Positions 1 through 7,465 of a stretch of 25,538 nt of DNA are shown piece by piece (position 1 is the stretch's first letter; each line of letters starts with the position of its first letter). The stretch covers positions 1 through 25,538 of the forward strand of contig JAKDIK010000002.1 of NCBI GenBank assembly GCA_030450535.1. Reading direction: 5' to 3'. This DNA comes from Propionibacteriaceae bacterium (GTDB taxonomy: Bacteria; Actinomycetota; Actinomycetes; Propionibacteriales; Propionibacteriaceae). The position numbers and the translations under genes are program-made. The notes under the pieces were generated by a model. The model worked only from the letters and a program-made list of their open reading frames with translations. It did not search any database and was not told where the DNA came from.

Positions 1-36
1 ATGAGCGCAGCGGACACCTGTCGCGCCCGCTGCCCC

Positions 37-42
37 TAGGCT
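37..42 (+). promoter_or_regulatory. -10 hexamer TAGGCT of a probable leaderless gene
   Basis: TAGGCT fits the TAnnnT -10 pattern and ends 6 nt before the ATG at 49, so transcription would start at or next to the start codon. No Shine-Dalgarno sequence precedes this ATG. No convincing -35 is visible. The same arrangement recurs at five other genes in the window. Confidence 0.5.
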
Positions 43-48
43 CCTCCC

Positions 49-876
49 ATGAGAACCATCGCCGGCGACCTCACGAAGGACACCCGTTTGTGCATCTCGT
101 TGTCGGGGCGTCCCGGCAACACCGGGACACGTTTCCACAACTACCTCTACGACGCCCTGGGCCTCGATTACGTCTACAAGGCGTTCACCACGACCGACAT
201 CACCGCCGCGATCGCCGGCGTCCGCGGGCTCGGGATCCGGGGGTGCGCGGTGTCGATGCCGTGGAAGGAGGACGTGATCGCCCTCGTCGACGAGATGGAG
301 CCCTCGGCGTCCGCCATCGAGAGCGTGAACACCATCGTCAACACCGACGGCCACCTCGTGGCCTACAACACCGATTACCTGGCGATCGAGGCGCTGCTGA
401 GCCGCCATGCGGTGCCCACCTCGGGCGAGGTCGCCGTGCTGGGCTCGGGCGGCATGGCGAAGGCGACCGTCGCGGCGTGCGCGAACAACGGCTACTCCGG
501 CGTCGTGGTCGCCCGCAACGAACGCACGGGCGCCGCGCTGGCGTCCAAGTACGGCTTCACGTGGGTGCCCGATCTGGGCCCGTCGCGTCCGCACACGATC
601 ATCAACTGCACCCCGATCGGCATGGAGGGTGGTTCGGACGCCGGCGCCCTGCCCGTGGTCATGGCAGCGGTGGACGCCGCGGGCGTCATCTTCGACGTCG
701 TACCGCGACCGGCGCGGACGCCGTTGGTCGCGGCCGGTGAGGAGCGGGGCAAGGTCACCATCACCGGTGCCGAGGTGATGAGCCTGCAGGCCCTGGAGCA
801 GTTCGTGCTCTACACGGGCGTCCGCCCCGACGACGCCCTGGTGGCCGAGGCGACCGAGTACTCGCGCCGCGTCTGA
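49..876 (+). CDS. shikimate dehydrogenase-like protein, SdhL (HI0607) type
   Basis: This 275-residue protein has the shikimate dehydrogenase fold: an N-terminal substrate domain and a Rossmann NADP domain. Seen directly: SLSGRPGNTGTRFHNYLY at about 18-34, where ordinary AroE has SxSPxxHN; the catalytic-type Lys73 in VSMPWKE; Asn94 in ESVNT; Asp109 in YNTDY; and a nucleotide loop GSGGMAKA from 132. The GRPxNxGT insertion, IRGCAVSMP and the C-terminal EQFxLYTGxRP match my memory of Haemophilus HI0607 (SdhL), a paralogue reported to be much less active on shikimate than AroE. Its true substrate is therefore open, and it need not be the pathway enzyme. It stands alone and converges on pdxH across a 168-bp gap, where I see only weak bulged stems. 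The start is chosen because it fits a leaderless promoter and the family's N-terminus. Confidence 0.85.
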   Translation: MRTIAGDLTKDTRLCISLSGRPGNTGTRFHNYLYDALGLDYVYKAFTTTDITAAIAGVRGLGIRGCAVSMPWKEDVIALVDEMEPSASAIESVNTIVNTDGHLVAYNTDYLAIEALLSRHAVPTSGEVAVLGSGGMAKATVAACANNGYSGVVVARNERTGAALASKYGFTWVPDLGPSRPHTIINCTPIGMEGGSDAGALPVVMAAVDAAGVIFDVVPRPARTPLVAAGEERGKVTITGAEVMSLQALEQFVLYTGVRPDDALVAEATEYSRRV

Positions 877-1044
877 CGGCTGGCTCTGCGGGTGCTGTTC
901 CCACCTGCCGTCGTGGTCCGAGGGGCTCAGGAGGCGACTTCTGACGACAACGCAGGATTCTGACGGTCGTCGGTTGTCAGGAAGTTGAGTGTCGGCGCGG
1001 GAGGGGCGCTGCTGATGCTCCTGCTCGGCTCGCGCGGGGGCCGC

Positions 1045-1677
1045 TCAGGGGGCCAGGCGGTCCCGGACCCAGCGGCCGTCCACCAACCGGTAGCGCAGCC
1101 GGTCGTGCAGGCGGGACTTGCGGCCCTGCCAGAACTCCCACTCGGTCGGCACGAGGCGGTAGCCGCCCCACCACGCCGGACGCGGCGGCCTCAGCCCGTG
1201 CTCGGCGGCTGCCTTCGCGGCGTTGGTCACCAGCACGGCCCGGTTCGGGATCACCTCCGACTGCGGGGACGCCCACGCGCCGATCCGCGAATCCAGCGGG
1301 CGCACGTCGTAGTAGTCGTCCGACTCGGCCTCGCTGACCTTCTCGACGGCGCCCTCGATGCGCACCTGGCGCTCCTGCTGCGCCCAGTGGAAAAGCACCG
1401 CGGCGTGCGGATTGGCGTCCAGCTCGCGACCCTTGCGGGAGGTGTAGTTGGTGTAGAACACGATGCCGTCGGCGTCGAAGCCCTTCATCAGGACGGTTCG
1501 CACCGACGGGCGATTGTCGGCGTCCACCGTGGCCAGGGCCATCGCGTTCGCCTCGATGTGGCCGAGCCCGCGGGCGTCCGCGAACCACCGCTCGAACAAT
1601 GCCAGCGGGGCGTCGCCGGTGCCGGCCTCGTCGAGCTCGCCCTGTTCGTAGCTCCTGCGCAGTCCCGAAATGTCCAC
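1045..1677 (-). CDS. pdxH: pyridoxamine/pyridoxine 5'-phosphate oxidase
   Basis: This FMN-dependent cytosolic oxidase converts pyridoxamine or pyridoxine 5'-phosphate to pyridoxal 5'-phosphate, the last step of vitamin B6 synthesis and salvage. The 210 residues from the GTG at 1677 match the usual family length and begin with the typical MDISGLRRSYEQGEL segment. Visible family signatures are RTVLMKGFDADGIVFYTNY, the FMN-binding SRKGRELDANPHAAVLFHW, ERQVRIEG, and the C-terminal WEFWQGRKSRLHDRLRYR with the conserved R-x-H-D-R substrate-binding pattern. The frame stays open upstream to 1839, but that extension is Pro/Arg-rich and unlike the family. The GTG lies 6 nt behind a TACGCT -10 hexamer, so I prefer it as a leaderless start. 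It is divergent from the Rph-type gene and convergent with the SdhL-type gene. Confidence 0.93.
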   Translation of the reverse strand: MDISGLRRSYEQGELDEAGTGDAPLALFERWFADARGLGHIEANAMALATVDADNRPSVRTVLMKGFDADGIVFYTNYTSRKGRELDANPHAAVLFHWAQQERQVRIEGAVEKVSEAESDDYYDVRPLDSRIGAWASPQSEVIPNRAVLVTNAAKAAAEHGLRPPRPAWWGGYRLVPTEWEFWQGRKSRLHDRLRYRLVDGRWVRDRLAP

Positions 1678-1683
1678 GTGGCC

Positions 1684-1689
1684 AGCGTA
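1684..1689 (-). promoter_or_regulatory. -10 hexamer TACGCT for pdxH (leaderless)
   Basis: On the minus strand TACGCT is followed by 6 nt (GGCCAC) and then the GTG start. This fixes the pdxH start better than any ribosome binding site, as none is visible. Confidence 0.5.
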
Positions 1690-1803
1690 CGACGCGGCCA
1701 CGCCCCGGGCCGGCGCTACGCAGTGCCGTCCGGGCTGGGCGTGTGAATGGGCGACGCTGGGCGAGGCTGGCGGACCCGATCGGCGCCTGCCGGGACGCGG
1801 CGG

Positions 1804-1833
1804 CCGGACGCGGACGCCGGACGCGGACGCCGG
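1804..1833. repeat. 13-bp tandem repeat, 2.3 copies
   Basis: CCGGACGCGGACG occurs at 1804 and 1817 and starts again at 1830. It lies in the divergent promoter region between pdxH and the Rph-type gene. The CGGACGC core is very common in this genome, so this may be simple low-complexity drift rather than a binding array. Confidence 0.5.
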
Positions 1834-1857
1834 TGTCACGATGGAATACTGGGGCCC

Positions 1858-4425
1858 ATGACCACCCCCGCACCCGACCTCGCCCGCCAGGGCGGCAAGG
1901 GGGCGAACCTGGTGCGGCTCGCGGCGGCCGGTTTGCCGGTGCCCCGGTTCGTCATCGTCGAGACCGACGCCTACCGCTCCTTCGTCGCCGCCGCCGGCCT
2001 GGCTCCCCTCATCGCGGACGCCCTGCGTGCGGACCCCGCCGAGGCGTCCGAGCGCATCCGCGCGGCGTTCGCGTCCGCCCCCGTGCCGGTGGGGCTACGG
2101 CAGCGCCTCGCCGATCTCGTCGCGCCGCTTGCCGAGCGGCCCGTCGCCGTCCGCTCCTCGGCCACCGCCGAGGACCTGCCGGGCTTCAGCTTCGCGGGCC
2201 AGCAGGACACGTTCCTGCAGGTCGAGGGCGTTGAGGCGATCCTGGGGCGCATCGTCGCGTGCTGGTCGTCGCTGTGGACCGAGCGCGCCATCGTCTACCG
2301 CGACCGCAACGGCATCGGGCACGACGCGATCGCGCTCGCCGTCGTCGTGCAGGACATGGTGGACGCCGACGCGTCCGGCGTCCTGTTCACCGCCAATCCC
2401 CGCACCGGACGCCGCGACGAGACCGTCATCGACGCCACGCTCGGGCTGGGGGAGGCGCTCGTGTCGGGGCAGGTCACGCCCGACACCTTCACCGTCGACG
2501 GCACGACCGGCGCACTCCGGACGCGCGAGCTGGCCGGCGCCGAACCCGCACTGAGCACGCGGCAGGCCCGCGAGCTGACGCTGCTCGGACGCCGCATCGC
2601 AGCCCACTACGGCGAGCCGATGGATATCGAATGGGTTCGGGTCGGCGATGAATTGAGCATCGTGCAGGCGCGGCCGATCACGAGCCTCTTTCCCGTGCCG
2701 CCCACCGACCCGCGAGGCAGCGGCGAGGCGGAGCTGTGGCTCAGCTTCGGCGCCTTTCAGGGGATGCTGGAGCCCATCACCCCGTTGGGCCAGGACGTGC
2801 TCCGCATCATCGCGAGCGGCGCCCCCCGCGTCCTCGGCCGGCGCGTGGATTGGCGCACCAACGCCTACCTGCGGGTCGCCGGTGAGCGGCTCTGGTTGCG
2901 CGGCGACGCCCTGCTGCGCAACCAGCTGACGCGCCGCCTGCTGCGCCGGGCGCTGCCCGTGATCGAACCGGGCAGCGTCGGCATCCTCGACCAGCTCGCC
3001 GCCGAGCGGGCATTCCAACCCACCGCCGCCACGCCGCGTCCGGCCACGATGGCGGGGATCGCCCGGTTCGCCGGACGCCTCTCCCCGCGCATCCGACTGG
3101 CGCAAACCGACGCCGCGCGCGTCCGCCATCACGCCGAACGGACCTGCGAACGCGTGCTGGCCCAGGCCACCACCGCGATCACCGCGACGGGGCGCCACGC
3201 CACCCCCGAGGCGCGGCTCGCCGACCGCCTCAAGGCCCTCGAGACGGTCGGCGCCCGGCTGATGCCTGCGATCCTGCCGTCATTCGGACCCGTCATGATG
3301 GGCTCGATGCTCGCGCTCAGCCGCTTGCGCGCCGCCGCGGCGAGGACCGGGCTGCCGGACGCCGACGCCCTCGCCCTCACCGTGCTGCGCGGGCTGCCCG
3401 GCAACGTCACCACCGAGATGGACGTGCGCCTCGCCGAGGTCGCCGAGACCATCCGCGACGACGCCACCGCCTGGGGTTGGGTGGCCGAGACGCCGGCGTC
3501 CGATCTGGCCCGACAGTTCACACGGGGCAACCTGCCCCGCGTCGCGCAAGAGACGATCGGGGAATTCCTAACCGACTACGGCATGCGGGGCGTCGCCGAG
3601 ATCGACCTCGGGGCACCGCGCTGGCGCGACGATCCGACGCCGGTGATGCACACGATCCAGGCGTACCTGACCCGGACCCGCGGCGGCCCGACGCCGCGCG
3701 AGGAGCACACGCTCGGTCAACAGGAGGCGGGTCGCGCCGCGCGCCGGCTCATGGACGCCTCCCCGCGCGCTCGGGCGCAGCGCATTCGCCTCGAGGCCAA
3801 GGTGATCCGCGGCATGTTCGGCGCCCGGGAGACGCCGAAGTTCACGCTGGTGCGGGTTCTCGGCCAGTTTCGGGACGCGCTGGACGCCTCGGCCGCCGAC
3901 CTCGTGGCTGCCGGACGCATCGACGACCCGGCGGACCTGTACCTGCTGCACGTCGACGAGCTGCGGCACGCCTTCACCAAGGACTGGCACGCGGTCGTCG
4001 CCGGACGCCGTACCGTGCGCGAGGCGGAAGCCCGCCGGCGCCAGGTGCCCCGCGTGCTGGTCTCGGACGGTCGGGCCTTCCACGAGAGCCTCTCCGGGGA
4101 GACCGATGCCCACTTCCTGAGGGGGGCCGGCGTCTCGCCCGGCGTGGCTGAGGGCCCCGTCCGCGTCGTGCACCACCCCCGTGACGAACAGCTCCGCGAG
4201 GGCGAGATCCTCGTCTGCCGCGGCACGGATCCGGCGTGGACGCCGCTGTTCCGCTCGGCCGCGGGCCTGATCACCGAGGTGGGCGGACTGATGACGCACG
4301 GCTCGGTGGTGGCCCGCGAGTACGGCATACCGGCGGTCGTGGGCGTCCACGACGCGACGACACGCCTGGCGACCGGCCAGCGGATTCGCATCGACGGGAC
4401 CTCCGGGGCCATCGAACTGCGGTGA
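1858..4425 (+). CDS. rifampin phosphotransferase (Rph)-type PEP synthase-like phosphotransferase
   Basis: This 855-residue three-domain protein has an N-terminal ATP-grasp domain (about 1-300), a large central domain (about 310-740) and a C-terminal swivelling phosphohistidine domain (about 750-855). Visible ATP-site residues are Lys14 (GGKGANL), Arg99 (VAVRSSATAEDLPGFSFAGQ) and the Glu/Gln/Arg of DIEW...IVQARPIT. The phosphorylated His is His814 in GGLMTHGSVVAREYGIPAV. Unlike true PEP synthase, the centre carries the Rph signatures YGMRGVAEIDLGAPRW, PRVLVSDG and TDPAWTPLF. Known Rph enzymes use ATP to phosphorylate the C21 hydroxyl of rifamycins, inactivating them. Length and His position agree with Listeria Rph (867 residues, His825, from memory). 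No rifamycin-associated element (inverted repeat) is seen upstream. Whether this homologue acts on rifamycins cannot be told from sequence alone. The ATG at 1858 aligns with the family; upstream codons are low-complexity. Confidence 0.8.
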   Translation: MTTPAPDLARQGGKGANLVRLAAAGLPVPRFVIVETDAYRSFVAAAGLAPLIADALRADPAEASERIRAAFASAPVPVGLRQRLADLVAPLAERPVAVRSSATAEDLPGFSFAGQQDTFLQVEGVEAILGRIVACWSSLWTERAIVYRDRNGIGHDAIALAVVVQDMVDADASGVLFTANPRTGRRDETVIDATLGLGEALVSGQVTPDTFTVDGTTGALRTRELAGAEPALSTRQARELTLLGRRIAAHYGEPMDIEWVRVGDELSIVQARPITSLFPVPPTDPRGSGEAELWLSFGAFQGMLEPITPLGQDVLRIIASGAPRVLGRRVDWRTNAYLRVAGERLWLRGDALLRNQLTRRLLRRALPVIEPGSVGILDQLAAERAFQPTAATPRPATMAGIARFAGRLSPRIRLAQTDAARVRHHAERTCERVLAQATTAITATGRHATPEARLADRLKALETVGARLMPAILPSFGPVMMGSMLALSRLRAAAARTGLPDADALALTVLRGLPGNVTTEMDVRLAEVAETIRDDATAWGWVAETPASDLARQFTRGNLPRVAQETIGEFLTDYGMRGVAEIDLGAPRWRDDPTPVMHTIQAYLTRTRGGPTPREEHTLGQQEAGRAARRLMDASPRARAQRIRLEAKVIRGMFGARETPKFTLVRVLGQFRDALDASAADLVAAGRIDDPADLYLLHVDELRHAFTKDWHAVVAGRRTVREAEARRRQVPRVLVSDGRAFHESLSGETDAHFLRGAGVSPGVAEGPVRVVHHPRDEQLREGEILVCRGTDPAWTPLFRSAAGLITEVGGLMTHGSVVAREYGIPAVVGVHDATTRLATGQRIRIDGTSGAIELR

Positions 4426-4485
4426 GCTGAGCCCCATCGCAGAGCTGGGATTGCGCTTTCCATCGTGATGCGTCAGAGTGGATTC

Positions 4486-4505
4486 CGGACGCATCGAGGC
4501 GTCCG
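4486..4505. promoter_or_regulatory. operator-like palindrome upstream of the pectate lyase gene
   Basis: CGGACGC-ATCGAG-GCGTCCG is symmetric at 18 of 20 positions and ends 31 bp before the pectate lyase ATG. Such a site fits a dimeric regulator of an inducible secreted enzyme. The caution is that CGGACGC is a frequent heptamer in this genome. Confidence 0.35.
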
Positions 4506-4536
4506 CGCACCGCTTTCACCGGACGAAGGAGTCCCC

Positions 4537-5880
4537 ATGTCCTTGAAGAACACGGCCCTGGCGGCCAGCCTTGCGCTGGCGCTGGTGGGCCTGACACCGA
4601 GCCTCGCTGCCGCCGAGCAGTGGGGCGTCGGCCAGCCGCGCGGCGACCTGGGGCGTCAGGTGCTCGCCGCCAACGACGGCTGGGCCTGGGCCGAAGGGGG
4701 CACGACGGGCGGCGCTGCGGCGTCCGCCGCGAACGTGTACCACGTCTCGACGTGGCCGGAATTCCAGGCTGCGCTGGGCGGGGCGGGCAACGCGGCACGC
4801 ACCAACACCGAGCCGCGGATCATTTACGTGCACGGCGAGCTGAACGCCTTCGAGACCGCTGACGGCACGCTGAGCACGTGCGAGACCTTCGAGCGGGCCA
4901 CCGGCTTCAGCCAGGCCGCCTACATCGAGACCTTTGATCCGAGCGGGCCGTGGGGTTGGAACGATCCGGCGGGCGAGCTCGTGACCCTGCAGGCTGCCGC
5001 GGCGAATGCCCAGGCCATCCAAACCCAGCAGCACATCGGCTCCAACAAGACCATCATTGGCGTCGGCGAGGACGCGCGCATCGTGGGCGCCAACCTGCGC
5101 ATCCGCGACGCCGACAACGTCATCGTGCGCAACCTCACGGTGTCGGACTCCACCGACTGCTTCCCGGAATGGGATCCCGGGGACGGTGAGACCGGCAACT
5201 GGAACAGCCGCTACGACAACATTTCGGTGTGGACCTCGACCCATGTCTGGATCGATCACAACACCCTCGACTCGGGGACCATGCCTCCCGACCAGCTCCG
5301 TGAGGTGTACGGCCGTCCCTACGAGGTGCACGACGGACTGCTCGACATCACGCACAGCTCCGATCTGGTCACCGTCTCGTACAACCGCTTCGAGGCGCAC
5401 GACAAGACGATGCTGATCGGCTCCTCCGACGGCCGGACGGCCGACCGGGGCACGCTGCGCGTCACCATCCACCACAATCTGTGGACCGATATCGGTCAGC
5501 GTGCGCCGCGCGTCCGCTACGGCCAGGTCGATGTCTACAACAACTACTACGTGCAGACGTCCGATGCCGATTGGTTTGAGTACTTCTGGGGGCTCGGGCG
5601 CGAGTCGCAGCTCTACGCGGAAAACAACTACATCGCGCTGGCCCCGGGCAACGAGGCGGCATCCGTCGTCCGCGTCTTCGGTGGCACCGCGATGACCGAG
5701 ATCGGGACCCGCGTGAACAAGGCGAAGGTGTCGGTGGTGGACGCGTACAACGCGGCCAACCCGGCCAACCCGATCGGGAACGACGCCGGGTGGACGCCGC
5801 AGTACCGGCTCCGCGTGGATCCGACGATGTCGGTGCCTCAGCGGGTCCAGCACCAGGCGGGCGCTGGCGTCCTGCGCTGA
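4537..5880 (+). CDS. secreted pectate lyase, polysaccharide lyase family 1
   Basis: This 447-residue secreted enzyme should cleave polygalacturonate (pectin) by Ca2+-dependent beta-elimination. A Sec signal peptide is visible: a short basic N-terminus (MSLKN), a hydrophobic core to about residue 21, and an Ala-rich cleavage site (LAAA|EQ, about 26). The right-handed beta-helix shows the PL1 signatures NKTIIGVGEDARIVG, VWIDHNTLD, the Ca2+-site region DGLLDITHSSDLVTVSYN, HDKTMLIGSSD, and QRAPRVRYGQVDVYNNYY with the catalytic Arg of RxPxxR. There is no C-terminal carbohydrate-binding or anchor domain, so it is probably released. A Shine-Dalgarno AAGGAG lies 5 nt before the ATG at 4537; the frame is open from 4465, but those codons lack a signal peptide start. 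No other pectin gene is in the window. Confidence 0.93.
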   Translation: MSLKNTALAASLALALVGLTPSLAAAEQWGVGQPRGDLGRQVLAANDGWAWAEGGTTGGAAASAANVYHVSTWPEFQAALGGAGNAARTNTEPRIIYVHGELNAFETADGTLSTCETFERATGFSQAAYIETFDPSGPWGWNDPAGELVTLQAAAANAQAIQTQQHIGSNKTIIGVGEDARIVGANLRIRDADNVIVRNLTVSDSTDCFPEWDPGDGETGNWNSRYDNISVWTSTHVWIDHNTLDSGTMPPDQLREVYGRPYEVHDGLLDITHSSDLVTVSYNRFEAHDKTMLIGSSDGRTADRGTLRVTIHHNLWTDIGQRAPRVRYGQVDVYNNYYVQTSDADWFEYFWGLGRESQLYAENNYIALAPGNEAASVVRVFGGTAMTEIGTRVNKAKVSVVDAYNAANPANPIGNDAGWTPQYRLRVDPTMSVPQRVQHQAGAGVLR

Positions 5881-5925
5881 TCCGTCTCCCGCCGGTCGCT
5901 GTTCTGGCGATCCGCCGCTCGCGCA

Positions 5926-5970
5926 GTTCCACGGTTCCTGCCAGCACCGCGGTTCCACGGTTCCTGCCAG
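5926..5970. repeat. 26-bp tandem repeat, about two copies
   Basis: GTTCCACGGTTCCTGCCAG occurs at 5926-5944 and again at 5952-5970, giving a 26-bp period. Each copy itself contains GTTCC twice. It lies directly next to the inverted-repeat element at 5989-6136, and together they fill most of the 290-bp gap between the pectate lyase and exonuclease genes. Confidence 0.85.
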
Positions 5971-5988
5971 CCCGCGGCCCATCGATTC

Positions 5989-6136
5989 CACTTCGCTCCT
6001 CTCCCACCGCTGTGCTCCCCCTGCAGGAGGAGCACAGCTGGCCGGGAGGAGCGAAGTGCACTGGGCGGGGAGCGCAGCTGTTTTCGAGGAGCGCAGCTGT
6101 TTTCGAGGAGCACAGCGGTGGGAGAGGAGCGAAGTG
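5989..6136. repeat. perfect 30-bp inverted repeat flanking 88 bp, with internal repeats
   Basis: The left arm 5989-6018 is the exact reverse complement of the right arm 6107-6136. Inside, 6011-6036 forms a smaller near-perfect palindrome (TGTGCTCC pairing with GGAGCACA around CCTGCAGG), which competes with the large stem. The 19-bp unit GGAGCGCAGCTGTTTTCGA occurs at 6069 and 6088 and begins again at 6107. The element sits between the 3' end of the pectate lyase gene and the 3' end of the exonuclease gene, so it could stop transcription from both sides, but it lacks a T-tract. A mobile intergenic repeat (MITE- or REP-like) or an invertible segment are alternatives. Confidence 0.85.
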
Positions 6137-6170
6137 CGGGCCGGCTGGGGCTGAACGGGAGCGACGGCGA

Positions 6171-7214
6171 TCAGAACAGCGCCGGCTGCGGGCTGACCGG
6201 GAGCGGCGGCATGGTGACGCGACCGTGCCACTCGGCCCGGGAGTCCCAACCCAGGTGGTCCACCGAGGGCGGCGCCTCGGCCGGCTCGTGGACCCCACCG
6301 AGGACGCGGCGTCCCAGCTGGGCGGTGGCCGGTAGCCCGTGGCCGACGAGCACGCGGTGGACGTCGTCGGCGTCCAGCGGCAACCGCCCGACCGGCGTCG
6401 CTTCGCCGAGGCCGCAGTCGAGGTCGTCCACGAACGTCATGAGATCGATGTTGCGTCGCCAGTTCGCGCGCGCTTCGGGACGTCCCAGCCGCGCGACGCA
6501 GCCGGGACCGACGACCGCGGCCACGGCGTCCGGCTCCTCTGCCACCGCCACGAATACCGCCTCCGCGCTGCCGAACCGCGCCAGGAGCAGGGCGGCCCGC
6601 TTGGGTCCGATGCCCTCGACGCCCGGAAGATTGTCGGACGGATCCCCACGCAGGGCGGCGAGATCGCGGTACTGGTGCGGCGGAACCCCCGCCATGAGCT
6701 CGAGCCGCTCCGGGGTCAACAGCGGCGATCCCTCGATGCCGCCGTGGATCACGCGCAGCACCGACGTCCGCTCGGTGATCAGGGCGAACGCGTCCCGGTC
6801 GGAGGTCACCACGACCGTCCGCCCGCCCCGCTCGTCGGTCCAGCGGGCCACGGACGCCAGCACGTCGTCGGCCTCCAGGCCGGGCGGGGTCACGACATGG
6901 ACGCCGAGCCGCTGCAATTGCTCGGCGGCCATCGCCAACTGCGCGACCAGCGTGGGCGGCTTGTCGGCCCGATGCGCCTTGTACGCCGGCCATCGGTCGC
7001 GCCGTTCGCTGCGGGCGGGATCGTCGAAACCGACGACGACACGCGTGGGCTGGACGCGCTCGACCGCCGCCACCACCTGGGTCAACAGCCCGCGCACCGC
7101 CCAGATGGGCCGCCCGAGCACAGAGCGGTAGCCCGTGCCGGCGAGCGCGTGATAGCTGCGGTGCACCAGCGAATTGCCGTCCACCACCAACACTCGCTCG
7201 CCGTCCTCCACCAC
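6171..7214 (-). CDS. 5'-3' exonuclease (FEN/Pol I N-domain family)
   Basis: This is a stand-alone homologue of the 5' nuclease domain of DNA polymerase I, about 347 residues, expected to remove flaps or RNA primers in the cytoplasm. Metal-binding acidic motifs appear in family order: VLVVDGNSLVHRSYHAL near the N-terminus, VVGFDDP, the helical-arch region RWPAYKAHRADKP, PGLEADDVL, VVTSDRDAFALI, and ALRGDPSDNLPGVEGIGPKRAALLL, which is the helix-3-turn-helix DNA-binding motif. The C-terminal region of about 100 residues is less conserved. The start is uncertain: GTG codons at 7268, 7214 and 7211 are all in frame, and I chose 7214 because the nuclease domain begins just after it and the extra N-terminal residues look non-conserved. 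The AAA ATPase gene is divergent across about 250 bp. Confidence 0.88.
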   Translation of the reverse strand: MVEDGERVLVVDGNSLVHRSYHALAGTGYRSVLGRPIWAVRGLLTQVVAAVERVQPTRVVVGFDDPARSERRDRWPAYKAHRADKPPTLVAQLAMAAEQLQRLGVHVVTPPGLEADDVLASVARWTDERGGRTVVVTSDRDAFALITERTSVLRVIHGGIEGSPLLTPERLELMAGVPPHQYRDLAALRGDPSDNLPGVEGIGPKRAALLLARFGSAEAVFVAVAEEPDAVAAVVGPGCVARLGRPEARANWRRNIDLMTFVDDLDCGLGEATPVGRLPLDADDVHRVLVGHGLPATAQLGRRVLGGVHEPAEAPPSVDHLGWDSRAEWHGRVTMPPLPVSPQPALF

Positions 7215-7465
7215 CCCATCGTGACACGCCCCCTCGCATGCCCTGCCCGGCGACGTCGCCGAGGGCACCGTTCAGCGGCCGGCAGCCGCCGTGGCGACGC
7301 GATACGGCCCCGTCCTCCGACAGCCTCACGTGGGAACGCGGGCGTCCTGGCGCCCGACGGCGCGCCGCCGTCACCCTCCCGGTTGGGTGATCTGTGTCCG
7401 TCCGCGGGTTGAATCGGGAGCCGAGCCCTTGCGCGACACGCCGGTCACGCCGTGGACTGAGACGC

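Noticed and set aside
1..39. A 12-codon open frame starting at the first base (ATGAGC... to TAG)
   Set aside because: It is too short, has no ribosome binding site in view, and its stop overlaps the -10 of the next gene.
1747..1857. 37-codon N-terminal extension of the Rph-type protein
   Set aside because: It is low-complexity Arg/Asp/Ala/Gly encoded by the 13-bp repeat. The ATG at 1858 aligns with the family N-terminus.
5926..6136. CRISPR-like array of short repeats
   Set aside because: Units are 19 and 26 bp, directly abutting with no unique spacers, and there are no cas genes.
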